From contig CAJGEC010000002.1 of assembly GCA_904502285.1 (NCBI GenBank), positions 1-64,000 on the forward strand: a stretch of DNA of 64,000 bases. The letters run 5' to 3'. This DNA is from an uncultured Alistipes sp. Its GTDB lineage: Bacteria > Bacteroidota > Bacteroidia > Bacteroidales > Rikenellaceae. Numbering within the stretch: position 1 is the stretch's first letter; each line of letters opens with the position of its first letter. The notes under the pieces were generated by a model. That model saw only the letters and a program-made list of their open reading frames with translations, was not told where the DNA came from and made no database searches. Shown here in pieces: positions 17,479 to 26,172 of the stretch. The position numbers were made by a program, and so were the translations under genes.

Positions 17479-18585
17479 ATGAAACGAATAATTTTGTCGG
17501 GCGGAGGTACCGGCGGACATATATACCCTGCCGTGGCTGTGGCAGAGGCCCTAAAACGTAAATACAACGAGGATGTAGAGATACTTTTTGTGGGTGCCGA
17601 AGGAAAGATGGAGATGGAGAAAGTTCCAGCCTTGGGCTACCGCATCGAGAGCCTCCCTGTGGTTGGTCTACAGCGCCGTTTTGAACTCGCCAACCTGACT
17701 ATTCCCTTTAGGCTCGTGGCAAGCATCCGTCGTGCCAAGCGCATAATCCGCGAGTTTGGTGCAGACATCGTCGTAGGCTTTGGCGGTTACGCCTCAGCCC
17801 CCATCCTTTGGGCAGCACAGCGTCTCGGCATCCCCACAGTTATTCAGGAGCAGAACTCATACGCAGGTCTCACCAATAAGTTGCTCTCGAAGCGTGCCAA
17901 GCGCATCTGTGTCGCTTACGACAAGATGGAGCGCTTCTTCCCCAAGGAGCGTATCGTGATGACGGGAAATCCTTTGCGAGGCCGATTCTCATCGAACAAC
18001 AACCGCAAGGAGGCACTCGCACACTATGGTTTCAACGAGGAGCTACCCGTAGTATTGGTTGTGGGAGGTTCGCTCGGCACACGAACCCTCAACGAGATGA
18101 TGAAGGCCTGGATACTCACACTCAATGGCACAGCCCCAGTGCAGGTAATCTGGCAGACGGGCAAGTTCTACGAGAGCGAGATGAAGGAGTTCCTCGCCCA
18201 GCACCCCACAGCAAACATCTGGCAGGGTGCATTCATCGAGCGTATGGACTATGCCTACGGTGCTGCCGACGTAGTACTATCACGCAGTGGTGCCTGCACC
18301 GTATCGGAGTTGTGCTTGGTGGCTAAGCCTACCATCTTCGTTCCATCACCCAACGTGGCTGAGGACCACCAGACAAAGAATGCTATGGCCTTGGTGGAGA
18401 AGGGTGCAGCAGAGATTGTGCGCGACAGCGAGGCTGTGGAGCGAGGTATGCGTGAGGCTGTGGCCCTCGCCCTCGACGTAGAGCGCCGTGAGCAGCTATC
18501 GGCAAATATCGCCTCGTTGGCTATCAGCGACTCTGCAGAGCGTGTAGTAATGGAAATCGAGTCGCTACTAACTGCCAGAAAATAG
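17479..18585 (+). CDS. murG: UDP-N-acetylglucosamine--undecaprenyl-pyrophosphoryl-MurNAc-pentapeptide transferase
   Basis: The 368-residue protein is the normal MurG length. It makes lipid II by adding GlcNAc to lipid I on the inner face of the cytoplasmic membrane. The N-terminal glycine-rich loop SGGGTGGHIYPA, the second loop VVGGSLGTRTLNE and the C-terminal donor-binding SRSGACTVSEL are all present. The ATG at 17479 gives this standard N-terminus. murC starts 8 bp after its stop, placing it first in the visible murG-murC-ftsQ-ftsA-ftsZ block, the usual end of the division and wall cluster. Upstream genes of that cluster (murD, ftsW) are not here; a GH5 gene lies on the other side. Confidence 0.97.
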   Translation: MKRIILSGGGTGGHIYPAVAVAEALKRKYNEDVEILFVGAEGKMEMEKVPALGYRIESLPVVGLQRRFELANLTIPFRLVASIRRAKRIIREFGADIVVGFGGYASAPILWAAQRLGIPTVIQEQNSYAGLTNKLLSKRAKRICVAYDKMERFFPKERIVMTGNPLRGRFSSNNNRKEALAHYGFNEELPVVLVVGGSLGTRTLNEMMKAWILTLNGTAPVQVIWQTGKFYESEMKEFLAQHPTANIWQGAFIERMDYAYGAADVVLSRSGACTVSELCLVAKPTIFVPSPNVAEDHQTKNAMALVEKGAAEIVRDSEAVERGMREAVALALDVERREQLSANIASLAISDSAERVVMEIESLLTARK

Positions 18586-18593
18586 GTTTTACA

Positions 18594-19985
18594 ATGGAAC
18601 AGCAGTTTTCGAATATATACTTCTTGGGCATCGGAGGTATTGGTATGAGTGCCATTGCCCGCTACTTCCTCCACGAGGGGTATGCTGTGGCAGGTTACGA
18701 CCTCACGGCAACACCTCTAACTCGCGCCTTGGAGGCCGAGGGTGCGGCGGTACACTACGACGACAACCCCGACCTCATCCCAGAGGCTATGCGCAACCCC
18801 GAGAACACCTTGGTAGTCCTCACCCCTGCCATTCCTCACGACCACAAGGAGTGGGCGTGGCTCAGAGAGCAGGGCTTCACCATCGAGAAGCGCTCGCAGA
18901 TGCTTGGCCATCTGAGCGTCGGTAAGCTCGTGATGGCCGTTGCTGGCACTCACGGCAAGACCACCACTTCGACGTTGGCCTCGTGGCTCAACCACTGCAC
19001 AGGCCTTGGCAGTGCCTTCCTCGGAGGCATCTCGCGCAACTTCGCCTCTAACCTCGTCTTGGGCGAGGGACGACGCCTCGTTGTGGAGGCCGACGAGTAC
19101 GACCGCTCATTCCTACGCCTACACCCCGACGTGGCGGTAATCACTGCAACGGATGCCGACCACCTCGACATCTACGACACTCCAGAGGCTATGGTCAAGG
19201 CCTTTGAGGAGTTTGCCTCACAGATAAAAGAGGGCGGTGCACTCATCATTAAGCAGGGGGTGGTGATAGATTACGACACAACAGCGCGTCAAATATATAG
19301 ATACTCTTGCGACAAGGGTGGCGACTTCCACGCCGAGAACATAGAACTCATCGAGGGCGGACACTACCGCTACGACATAGTTCTTCCCGATGGACGCATC
19401 GAGGGTTGCCGTCTCGGCATCTTGGGCAAGATACATATCGAGAACTCCATTGCTGCGGTGGCGATGCTCTGGGCAGCAGCACGTATCGAGGGCAAGGAGT
19501 TTGATAAGGATGCTGTGCGTCGAGGCCTCGACAGTTTTGAGGGTGTGAAGCGCCGTATGGAGGTCTACCTCAACACCCCTGAGCAGGTATATATCGACGA
19601 CTACGCCCACCACCCAGAGGAGTTGAGGGCTACGATGACATCCCTGCGCGACATATTCCCTAATCGCAAGATTACGGCAGTATTCCAGCCACACCTCTAC
19701 ACTCGCACACGCGACTTCGCCACGGAGTTCTCCGAGGTGCTGTCGATGGCCGACAGGGTGCTTATGGTGCCCATCTACCCCGCTCGCGAGCTACCTATCG
19801 AGGGTGTGACATCCGAACTCATCGGACGCAACCTCACCACCGAGTGGCAGATGGTCGAGCGTGACGACATAGCCTCAACACTCAAGGGTCTCGACACCGA
19901 TGTTGTAGTAACCTTTGGTGCAGGCAATATAGATGTGGTATGTAGCGCTGTGGCCGAGACTCTCAGGGCTAAGTGTAACAGATAG
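18594..19985 (+). CDS. murC: UDP-N-acetylmuramate--L-alanine ligase
   Basis: The 463-residue Mur ligase adds L-alanine to UDP-MurNAc with ATP. It begins with the NAD-fold-like FLGIGGIGMSAIARYF of MurC. The ATP loop AVAGTHGKTTTSTL follows, then the DEYDRSFLRLHPDVAVITATDADHLD-type centre (positions 19090-19170) and YIDDYAHHPEELRATM in the C-terminal domain. Length is normal. It lies 8 bp after murG and 14 bp before ftsQ, so co-transcription is very likely. Confidence 0.97.
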   Translation: MEQQFSNIYFLGIGGIGMSAIARYFLHEGYAVAGYDLTATPLTRALEAEGAAVHYDDNPDLIPEAMRNPENTLVVLTPAIPHDHKEWAWLREQGFTIEKRSQMLGHLSVGKLVMAVAGTHGKTTTSTLASWLNHCTGLGSAFLGGISRNFASNLVLGEGRRLVVEADEYDRSFLRLHPDVAVITATDADHLDIYDTPEAMVKAFEEFASQIKEGGALIIKQGVVIDYDTTARQIYRYSCDKGGDFHAENIELIEGGHYRYDIVLPDGRIEGCRLGILGKIHIENSIAAVAMLWAAARIEGKEFDKDAVRRGLDSFEGVKRRMEVYLNTPEQVYIDDYAHHPEELRATMTSLRDIFPNRKITAVFQPHLYTRTRDFATEFSEVLSMADRVLMVPIYPARELPIEGVTSELIGRNLTTEWQMVERDDIASTLKGLDTDVVVTFGAGNIDVVCSAVAETLRAKCNR

Positions 19986-19999
19986 TTGTTTAGGGCGTT

Positions 20000-21091
20000 A
20001 TGTGGCAGAAGGTTGGCAAAGGCATAGGTTTCGCACTCCTCTGGGTGCTTATCATCGTGGTTGTGGTAAGTGCTGAGCGACTTGCGACCAAGCACAACAA
20101 GAGTGTGCCCGTCACCACCATCGAGATAGATATCGAGGGAGGTGGCGACAACCCACTCATCGACCAGACATCGCTCTTAGAGTGGTTTGGCCAGCACGGC
20201 ATCACCCCTATAGGTAGTGTGATTGACAACGTGGACATCGCCACCATAGAGCAGACCATCGCCCACCACAACGCCGTGGCCGAAGCCAACGTCTTTGTCA
20301 CCTACGATGGCGAGATGGAGGTGGAGATAACTCAGCGAGAGCCCATCGCGCGCTTACGCATCTCGGGATACGATATGTACCTCACACGTGAGGGCTATCT
20401 CCTCCCTGCCAAGGATGTCTATGCCGTACACGTTCCCGTGATTACGGGTTCGTTCAAACCGCTGTTCAAGAGCGACTTCATAGGCTATGCCAAGGATGTG
20501 GCACTCGACTCTATCGCTATGCTCGACAAACATATCGCGACCCTTGAGGATGATAAGTTGCCCCTCTACCGCGACCTCATCGCCAACAACAAGCAGTTGC
20601 GCAGTGTTAAACGTGCAGCCCCCAAGAAGAGCATCTTCGTCTCAAAGGGCGAGTTCGACATATTGTACTCAGCCTATAAGGAGGGGCTCAGCAAGGCCAC
20701 CGAGGATTATAGCATCAACAAGCGACGTATCAATGGTGCTATAGCGGCTCTGGGCCAGGCACAGGAGGATGCGCGCAAGAAGCAGCATACCATTCGCAAC
20801 CACGCGAACGACTTCGAGGCCTTGGTGGAGTTGCTTACATTTATTGGCGAGGACGAGTTCTGGAACGCAGAGATAGTACAGATTATCGCATCGGGAGGTG
20901 GTCACGAACCTCTACAACTCGCCATTGTTCCTCGTTCGGGTCGCTTCACCGTAGACCTCGGCACGATGGAAAACCTCGTAGAGAAACTCAACAAACTGCG
21001 TCGTTTCTACGAGAATGGTCTCAACAACGTCGGCTGGGACAAGTATCGCAACATCAGTCTGCGTTACAGAGGCCAGGTGGTGTGCAGATAA
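20000..21091 (+). CDS. ftsQ: Cell division protein FtsQ with a large internal insertion
   Basis: The 363-residue bitopic membrane protein is placed as FtsQ by position between murC and ftsA and by sequence. One membrane segment lies at about residues 9-24. A POTRA-like region follows and contains VEITQREPIARL (108-119), and YDMYLTREGYLLP (124-136) starts the beta domain. The C-terminal NVGWDKYRNISLRYRGQVVCR-like end (342-363) is typical of Bacteroidota FtsQ. Most relatives are about 240-260 residues. Here ~100 extra, mainly charged and helical residues sit at about 160-265, between PVITG and the LTFIGEDEFW segment. FtsQ links FtsA/FtsZ to the septal synthases. A 142-bp gap to ftsA follows. 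Confidence 0.88.
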   Translation: MWQKVGKGIGFALLWVLIIVVVVSAERLATKHNKSVPVTTIEIDIEGGGDNPLIDQTSLLEWFGQHGITPIGSVIDNVDIATIEQTIAHHNAVAEANVFVTYDGEMEVEITQREPIARLRISGYDMYLTREGYLLPAKDVYAVHVPVITGSFKPLFKSDFIGYAKDVALDSIAMLDKHIATLEDDKLPLYRDLIANNKQLRSVKRAAPKKSIFVSKGEFDILYSAYKEGLSKATEDYSINKRRINGAIAALGQAQEDARKKQHTIRNHANDFEALVELLTFIGEDEFWNAEIVQIIASGGGHEPLQLAIVPRSGRFTVDLGTMENLVEKLNKLRRFYENGLNNVGWDKYRNISLRYRGQVVCR

Positions 21092-21233
21092 CACCTCGAC
21101 TATAGGACATCGCAGGTCGATGGACAGCGAGAGAGAGTGCGTATGGAAGTGACGAGTGACCAACCGAAAGAGAGTTACTCTTTAGCGCACACCGAATTAG
21201 GATAGGAAAGATAAATAAAAAACGGATAGAACA

Positions 21234-22844
21234 ATGAAAGGTAAACAGATTGTAGCAATCGATGTTGGCTCAACCAATGTAGTTATGGCCGTAGGCTCTG
21301 TTGAGGATAGTGGCCAGATTGAGATATTGGGCGTGGCATCCGAGCCTGTAACTGGTGTAAATGCAGGCCGCATAGAGAATAGCGAAACCGTGGGTCGTGC
21401 CGTGCGCGCTGTGAAGGAGCGTCTCGAAAATAGCCTCGGCATCAAGATCACGGAGGCCTACGCAGGTCTCTCAGGAGAGTACATCCGCTGTGTTCCCGTC
21501 ACCGACCACGTATATGTTCAAGATGAGCAGGGCAACGGCTGCAACCAGATTACCGAGCGAGACCTTGAGAGCCTCGACCGCCGTATGCAGAGCGTGAAAC
21601 TCCCCGACAACAAGGAGGAGATCATCAGCAAGGAGCCCCTCTGCTTCAAGGTCGATGATAAGGAGGTACGCGAGCCTGTGGGTGCCTACGGCCGTGTGCT
21701 TGCAGGAACCTACAACTTCATCCTCTGCGACCGCGAGATGCGTGAGCGCCTTATGCACTGCTTGCTCAAGCATGAGATTAGCGTGAAGCGCTTTGTGCCT
21801 AACGCCCTTGTGTCGCACCTCGGCATCACCAACACCGAGGATATGGAGGAGGGTGCTATCGTCATCAACCTTGGTGGTGGCATCACCGACGTTACGGTGC
21901 TTAACAACGGCAAGGTGTGCTACATCGCATCCATCCCTATCGGTATGGATATCATCAACGACGACATCCGCGCTTATGGCATCACTGGCTCATACATCGA
22001 GAGCCTCAAGGTGCAGTACGGCTGTGCCATTGCGGAGAATGCCGTGGACGACAAGATTTCATTCAGCCAGGCTCGCAAGGGTACTACAAAGAGCATCCGC
22101 CGTCGTAACCTCGCACGCATCATAGAGGAGCGTTTGAAGGAGATTTGCGAGTGGGTAAAGCGCGAGATTAAGGAGGCTAACTGCCGTCGTCGCTTCGCCC
22201 CCGTGGTATTCCTCACTGGTGGTGGTGCAGAACTCCCATTCGTCGAGGCACTCTTTGCCCGCGAACTCGGCTACGACGAGGTGCGCTCAGTATATCCTGA
22301 GTATGGCTTCACCGAAAATAGCCTTGGCGAGAAGGTCGATAACCGCGCCTATGCGACAATCCTTTCGCTCTTGCTCTACGGCTCTAACATCGGCTGTTGC
22401 AGTGTTGCGGAGCGCCCCGTGGTATATACTACCCCAGAGCCAAAGCCTACTCCTCGCACCCCTAACAACCCTTACGGTCAGGGCAATGAGGAGCGTGAGA
22501 CACGCATCCCAAGACCTACACCTCGCCCTACTCCTACTCCTACGCCAATAAAGCCTACACCAAGCAACAATGGCGAGGAGAATGAGCATAACGACGAGAT
22601 AAAGGAGGATGTGCCAACAAGACCTCTCAACCCTATCGTTCCTACACCAAAGCCTACCCCAACCCCAAAGCCTGAGACAAAGGAGGAGGGCAATGAGGAG
22701 AAGAAGGAGGACAAGAAGGAGGATACTAAAGATGAGGAGATCGATATCGAGACTCAGCCTAAATCTAAGGGTCTCAAGGGCTGGCTTACCAAGGCCATCA
22801 GTTCGTTGGGCGACACATTCGCTGGCAAGGACGAGGAGTATTAA
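21234..22844 (+). CDS. ftsA: Cell division protein FtsA with extended Pro/Thr-rich tail
   Basis: The 536-residue actin-like protein anchors FtsZ to the membrane. The core (1-~398) has the phosphate-1 loop AIDVGSTNVVMAVG, the SHS2/1C region, GGGITDVTVL (phosphate 2) and FLTGGGAELP (adenosine motif). Residues ~400-508 are a low-complexity linker rich in Pro, Thr, Glu and Lys (for example PTPRPTPTPTPIKPTP). The chain ends with a short amphipathic segment, GLKGWLTKAISSLGDTF, which fits a membrane-targeting helix. Typical FtsA has about 420-450 residues, so the linker is the unusual part. It is between ftsQ and ftsZ; 47 bp separate it from ftsZ. Confidence 0.95.
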   Translation: MKGKQIVAIDVGSTNVVMAVGSVEDSGQIEILGVASEPVTGVNAGRIENSETVGRAVRAVKERLENSLGIKITEAYAGLSGEYIRCVPVTDHVYVQDEQGNGCNQITERDLESLDRRMQSVKLPDNKEEIISKEPLCFKVDDKEVREPVGAYGRVLAGTYNFILCDREMRERLMHCLLKHEISVKRFVPNALVSHLGITNTEDMEEGAIVINLGGGITDVTVLNNGKVCYIASIPIGMDIINDDIRAYGITGSYIESLKVQYGCAIAENAVDDKISFSQARKGTTKSIRRRNLARIIEERLKEICEWVKREIKEANCRRRFAPVVFLTGGGAELPFVEALFARELGYDEVRSVYPEYGFTENSLGEKVDNRAYATILSLLLYGSNIGCCSVAERPVVYTTPEPKPTPRTPNNPYGQGNEERETRIPRPTPRPTPTPTPIKPTPSNNGEENEHNDEIKEDVPTRPLNPIVPTPKPTPTPKPETKEEGNEEKKEDKKEDTKDEEIDIETQPKSKGLKGWLTKAISSLGDTFAGKDEEY

Positions 22845-22891
22845 TCTTTACCTAATACATTACTTATCACATAGTTAAAACTAATACGTAT

Positions 22892-24274
22892 ATGAGCGAC
22901 TATACATATAACAACACCCCAAATAGCGAAATTGACGACCTCGCCTTGGCCGTCAGCGGAGGTAAACTCTCGGATCTCAACCTCGACACCAACTCTATGA
23001 TTATGGTCATCGGTGTCGGTGGTGCTGGTGGCAACGCCGTAAACCACATGCAGGATTTGGAGATTTCGGGCGTGAACTTCGTGGTGTGTAACACCGATAA
23101 GCAGGCATTGGAGAACTGCCGCGTAGGCAACAAGATTCAGATTGGTCCAGGTCTCGGTGCTGGTAACGACCCAGAGAAGGGTCGCAAACTCGCCCTTGAA
23201 AGCGAGGAGCAGTTGCGCGACTTGCTCGACACCTCAGGCGTGCGTATGCTCTTCATCGCAGCAGGTATGGGTGGTGGTACTGGTACTGGCGCTTCGCCCG
23301 TCATTGCAAAGATTGCTCACGAGTTGAATATCCTCACCGTAGCCGTAGTGACTATGCCACTGGTGATGGAGGGTAATGGCCGTTTCAATAACGCGGTGAA
23401 GGGACTCAACGAGTTGAACAAGTATGTGGACTCACTCATCATCATCGAGAATGAGCGTGTGCGTGAGCAGTATGGTAATCTTCCACTAAAGGAGGCCTTT
23501 GGTCGTGCCGACGATGTACTTGGTATGGCTACTAAGGGTATCGCCGAGCTTATCACCGTGGATTGGGCATTGGTGCGTGTGGACTTCGCCGATGTCGAGA
23601 AGGTTATGCGTGGTAGCGGTCGCGCCCATATGTCGGTAGTGAAGAAGAGTGGCGAGAATCGTGCTTTGGAGGCTGCTAAGGAGGCCCTCGAATCATCACT
23701 CATCGACGATAACCACATCGCGGGTGCTAAGAGTATCTTGCTCAGCTACTCAGTAAAGGATATCGACACCCTCACCCACGATGATATCACCGTGGCAATG
23801 AAATATATTCAGGAGTGCGCACGTTACAAGGATGAGAATGGCGACCTCCACATGGCAGATATCATCTGGGGTGCAAGCCAGAAGCACACCTTGGAGGATG
23901 ACGAGTTGGAGATCGTCGTTGTGGCTACGGGCTTCGCCGATGGCAACGAACTCAAGATTAAGACCGAGTACGTAAACCCTGACTTCGACACCCCATTCGA
24001 GCAACCTAAGGAGGAGGCTAAGGTGGAGACCCCCGTAGTGGAGCCGACCCCAGTCAAGGAGCCTACCATCATCCATCAGGAGCCTGTGGTAATCACAGCC
24101 CCTAAGGACAGATACAAGAACATAGCAACCCAGAAGCGTGAGCCAGCCTACGTGCGCAACAACGCCACCTTCTTGGACGAGAGCGAGAATACCGCAACTA
24201 CGACATTCCAGCCTGCACGTCGCAACGAGCAGGAGGAGAGTTCAGACCTCGGTGGCTCACTCTTCCAGAACTAA
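22892..24274 (+). CDS. ftsZ: Cell division protein FtsZ
   Basis: The 460-residue tubulin-like GTPase forms the division ring. The GTP-binding signatures VIGVGGAGGNAVNHM and AGMGGGTGTGASPVIAKIA are intact. The polymerisation (T7) region reads as VDWALVRVDFADVEKVM. After the core (~330) comes a Glu/Pro/Val-rich linker. An internal REPAYVRNNATFLDE segment resembles the Bacteroidota conserved tail peptide and is followed by ~40 more residues. It is the last gene of the division block; gldE starts 25 bp later with no visible terminator between them. Confidence 0.98.
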   Translation: MSDYTYNNTPNSEIDDLALAVSGGKLSDLNLDTNSMIMVIGVGGAGGNAVNHMQDLEISGVNFVVCNTDKQALENCRVGNKIQIGPGLGAGNDPEKGRKLALESEEQLRDLLDTSGVRMLFIAAGMGGGTGTGASPVIAKIAHELNILTVAVVTMPLVMEGNGRFNNAVKGLNELNKYVDSLIIIENERVREQYGNLPLKEAFGRADDVLGMATKGIAELITVDWALVRVDFADVEKVMRGSGRAHMSVVKKSGENRALEAAKEALESSLIDDNHIAGAKSILLSYSVKDIDTLTHDDITVAMKYIQECARYKDENGDLHMADIIWGASQKHTLEDDELEIVVVATGFADGNELKIKTEYVNPDFDTPFEQPKEEAKVETPVVEPTPVKEPTIIHQEPVVITAPKDRYKNIATQKREPAYVRNNATFLDESENTATTTFQPARRNEQEESSDLGGSLFQN

Positions 24275-24299
24275 ACTAAGAACGACAGAGCATTAACGA

Positions 24300-25583
24300 A
24301 TGGATGCTATAACACTACGAGAGAGCCTCGACATTGCACATATCGCAATCCTCGGTGGCTTGACACTACTCCTTCTGCTATTCTCGGCAATGGCGTCGGC
24401 CTCGGAAGTTGCCTTCTTCTCGCTCACGCACAACGACTTAGCAGATCTTGAGGCACGCAATACTGCCTCGTCTCGCCGTGTACTCGACCTATTGGATAAT
24501 GGCGATAGGTTGCTTGCGACGATACTCGTGACAAACAATATGGTGAACATCTGCTTGGTTATCGTGGCGACACAACTGGCAGATGCCCTATTTATATTTT
24601 CGAGCGTCTGGGAGTTTGTCTTCAATACCATCGTCATCACCTTCCTACTCTTGCTCTTTGGCGAGATTATGCCTAAGGTGCTGTCGCAGACCAACCCTAT
24701 AAAGATGGCGACGTTGGTCTCTGGCCCTCTCAAGATATTGCAGTGGTTAGTCTACCCTTTGGCCTTCATCCTCATACGCACTTCGAGTCGTGTGAGTCGC
24801 CTTGCCAGCCGCAATGCCGAGATATCTATCGAGGAGCTGGCGGATGCCGTAGACCTCGCGGAGACGGGCTCGGAGGAGGAGCAGAAGATGCTCTCAGGAA
24901 TCGTAGCCTTCGGCCAGACCGAGGTGGTGGAGATTATGCACTCGCGAGTAGACATCACAGGGTTGGAGTATGAGGCAACATACGACCAGGTGCGCAAGAT
25001 AATCGTCGAGACGGGTTATTCACGAATCCCTGTCTATGGCGACGACCTGGATGATGTGCGAGGCATCCTCTACGTCAAGGACCTTATGCCACATATCAAC
25101 CAGGGTGACGACTTCGAGTGGCAGAGCCTGCTTCGCAAGCCCTACTTCGTTCACGAGAAGATGATGATTGACGACCTGCTGAAGCGATTCCAGAAGGACA
25201 AGGTGCATATCGCCATCGTCGTAGATGAGTATGGTGCTACTCAGGGACTTATATCGCTGGAGGATATCCTTGAGGAGGTAGTGGGCGAAATTACCGACGA
25301 GAGCGACGAAGAGGAGGATAAACTCTACGAGAAGATTGGTGAGCACACCTACATCTTCGATGCTAAGATACATATAGGCGAATTCGTGCGTGCCATAGGC
25401 TACGACGAGGAGGCCTTCAACGACGTCGTCGGCCACGCCGAGACCCTCGCAGGCCTAATGATGGAGCTTAAGCGCGACCTCCCTCGTCGAGGTGATGAGA
25501 TGGAGTCGCACGGCGTGAAGTTTTTCATCGCCACGATGGATGGTCGAAGAGTTGATAAGATTAAGGTAGAGGTCAATGGTTAA
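24300..25583 (+). CDS. gldE: Gliding motility-associated protein GldE (CNNM/HlyC-CorC family)
   Basis: The 427-residue membrane protein has the DUF21/CNNM transmembrane region first (segments at about 15-35, 80-105, 110-130 and 145-160). A paired CBS domain follows (around 215-340, with SRIPVYGDDLDDVRGILYV and VDEYGATQGLISLEDILEE). A CorC/HlyC-type C-terminal domain ends the chain. This architecture is named GldE in gliding Bacteroidota but is widespread in non-gliding species, where it may act in cation homeostasis. It follows ftsZ by 25 bp. Its last 8 bases overlap the phosphopantetheinyl transferase gene, a coupling often seen in the phylum. Confidence 0.88.
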   Translation: MDAITLRESLDIAHIAILGGLTLLLLLFSAMASASEVAFFSLTHNDLADLEARNTASSRRVLDLLDNGDRLLATILVTNNMVNICLVIVATQLADALFIFSSVWEFVFNTIVITFLLLLFGEIMPKVLSQTNPIKMATLVSGPLKILQWLVYPLAFILIRTSSRVSRLASRNAEISIEELADAVDLAETGSEEEQKMLSGIVAFGQTEVVEIMHSRVDITGLEYEATYDQVRKIIVETGYSRIPVYGDDLDDVRGILYVKDLMPHINQGDDFEWQSLLRKPYFVHEKMMIDDLLKRFQKDKVHIAIVVDEYGATQGLISLEDILEEVVGEITDESDEEEDKLYEKIGEHTYIFDAKIHIGEFVRAIGYDEEAFNDVVGHAETLAGLMMELKRDLPRRGDEMESHGVKFFIATMDGRRVDKIKVEVNG

Positions 25584-26154
25584 GATTATAGTTGAGCCTG
25601 TACCAGAGATTTACGCCTGTTGCGAAAGTCTAATTACGGCCGAGGATATAGCCTCGGCTGTGCGCTTTCAGAACGAGCGACGTAGGCGCGAACACCTCGC
25701 CTGGAGGCGGGTCGTCAGAGGAGAACTCGGCATCCACACCTCCATCTCATACAACGAAGTGGGTGCGCCAATAGTGGATAGGCCCAACTGTTTCATCAGC
25801 GTAGCGCACGGCGCGGGTATGGTGGCTGTGGCTATTGCTGAAGAGCGTGTAGGCATCGACATAGAGTGCCAAGAGCGCGACTTCGAGTCTGCAAAGTCTC
25901 GCTTTATGAGTTGTAGGGAGTTGGCCCTCTGCGATAAGGCCGAATTTGCGGGCTACGTGTGGTGTGCCAAGGAGGCTTTGTATAAACTCTACGGCCGACG
26001 TGGCATCGACCTAAGCAACGACATACAAATCAAGAGCTTCGACCCCAAGAGCGAGACTATGCGTGGCCTCCTGCTCGGCGAGCCAGAGGCACATATAGAG
26101 ATACTACACTACGACAACAACATCGTTGCCGTGGCGACATTTACCAAAGAGTAG
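25576..26154 (+). CDS. 4'-phosphopantetheinyl transferase superfamily protein (Sfp-type)
   Basis: The 192-residue protein has the two metal/CoA-binding signatures of the family: VGIDIECQERDF around residues 93-104 and WCAKEALYKLYG around 135-146. It transfers the 4'-phosphopantetheine arm from CoA to a carrier protein; which carrier cannot be read here. Its ATG lies inside the last codons of gldE (8-nt overlap), so translation is probably coupled. Length is a little short compared with ~230-residue Sfp but normal for Bacteroidota copies. No polyketide or peptide synthase genes are nearby. Confidence 0.87.
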   Translation: MVKIIVEPVPEIYACCESLITAEDIASAVRFQNERRRREHLAWRRVVRGELGIHTSISYNEVGAPIVDRPNCFISVAHGAGMVAVAIAEERVGIDIECQERDFESAKSRFMSCRELALCDKAEFAGYVWCAKEALYKLYGRRGIDLSNDIQIKSFDPKSETMRGLLLGEPEAHIEILHYDNNIVAVATFTKE

Positions 26155-26172
26155 AAAGGATAAATAAAATAG

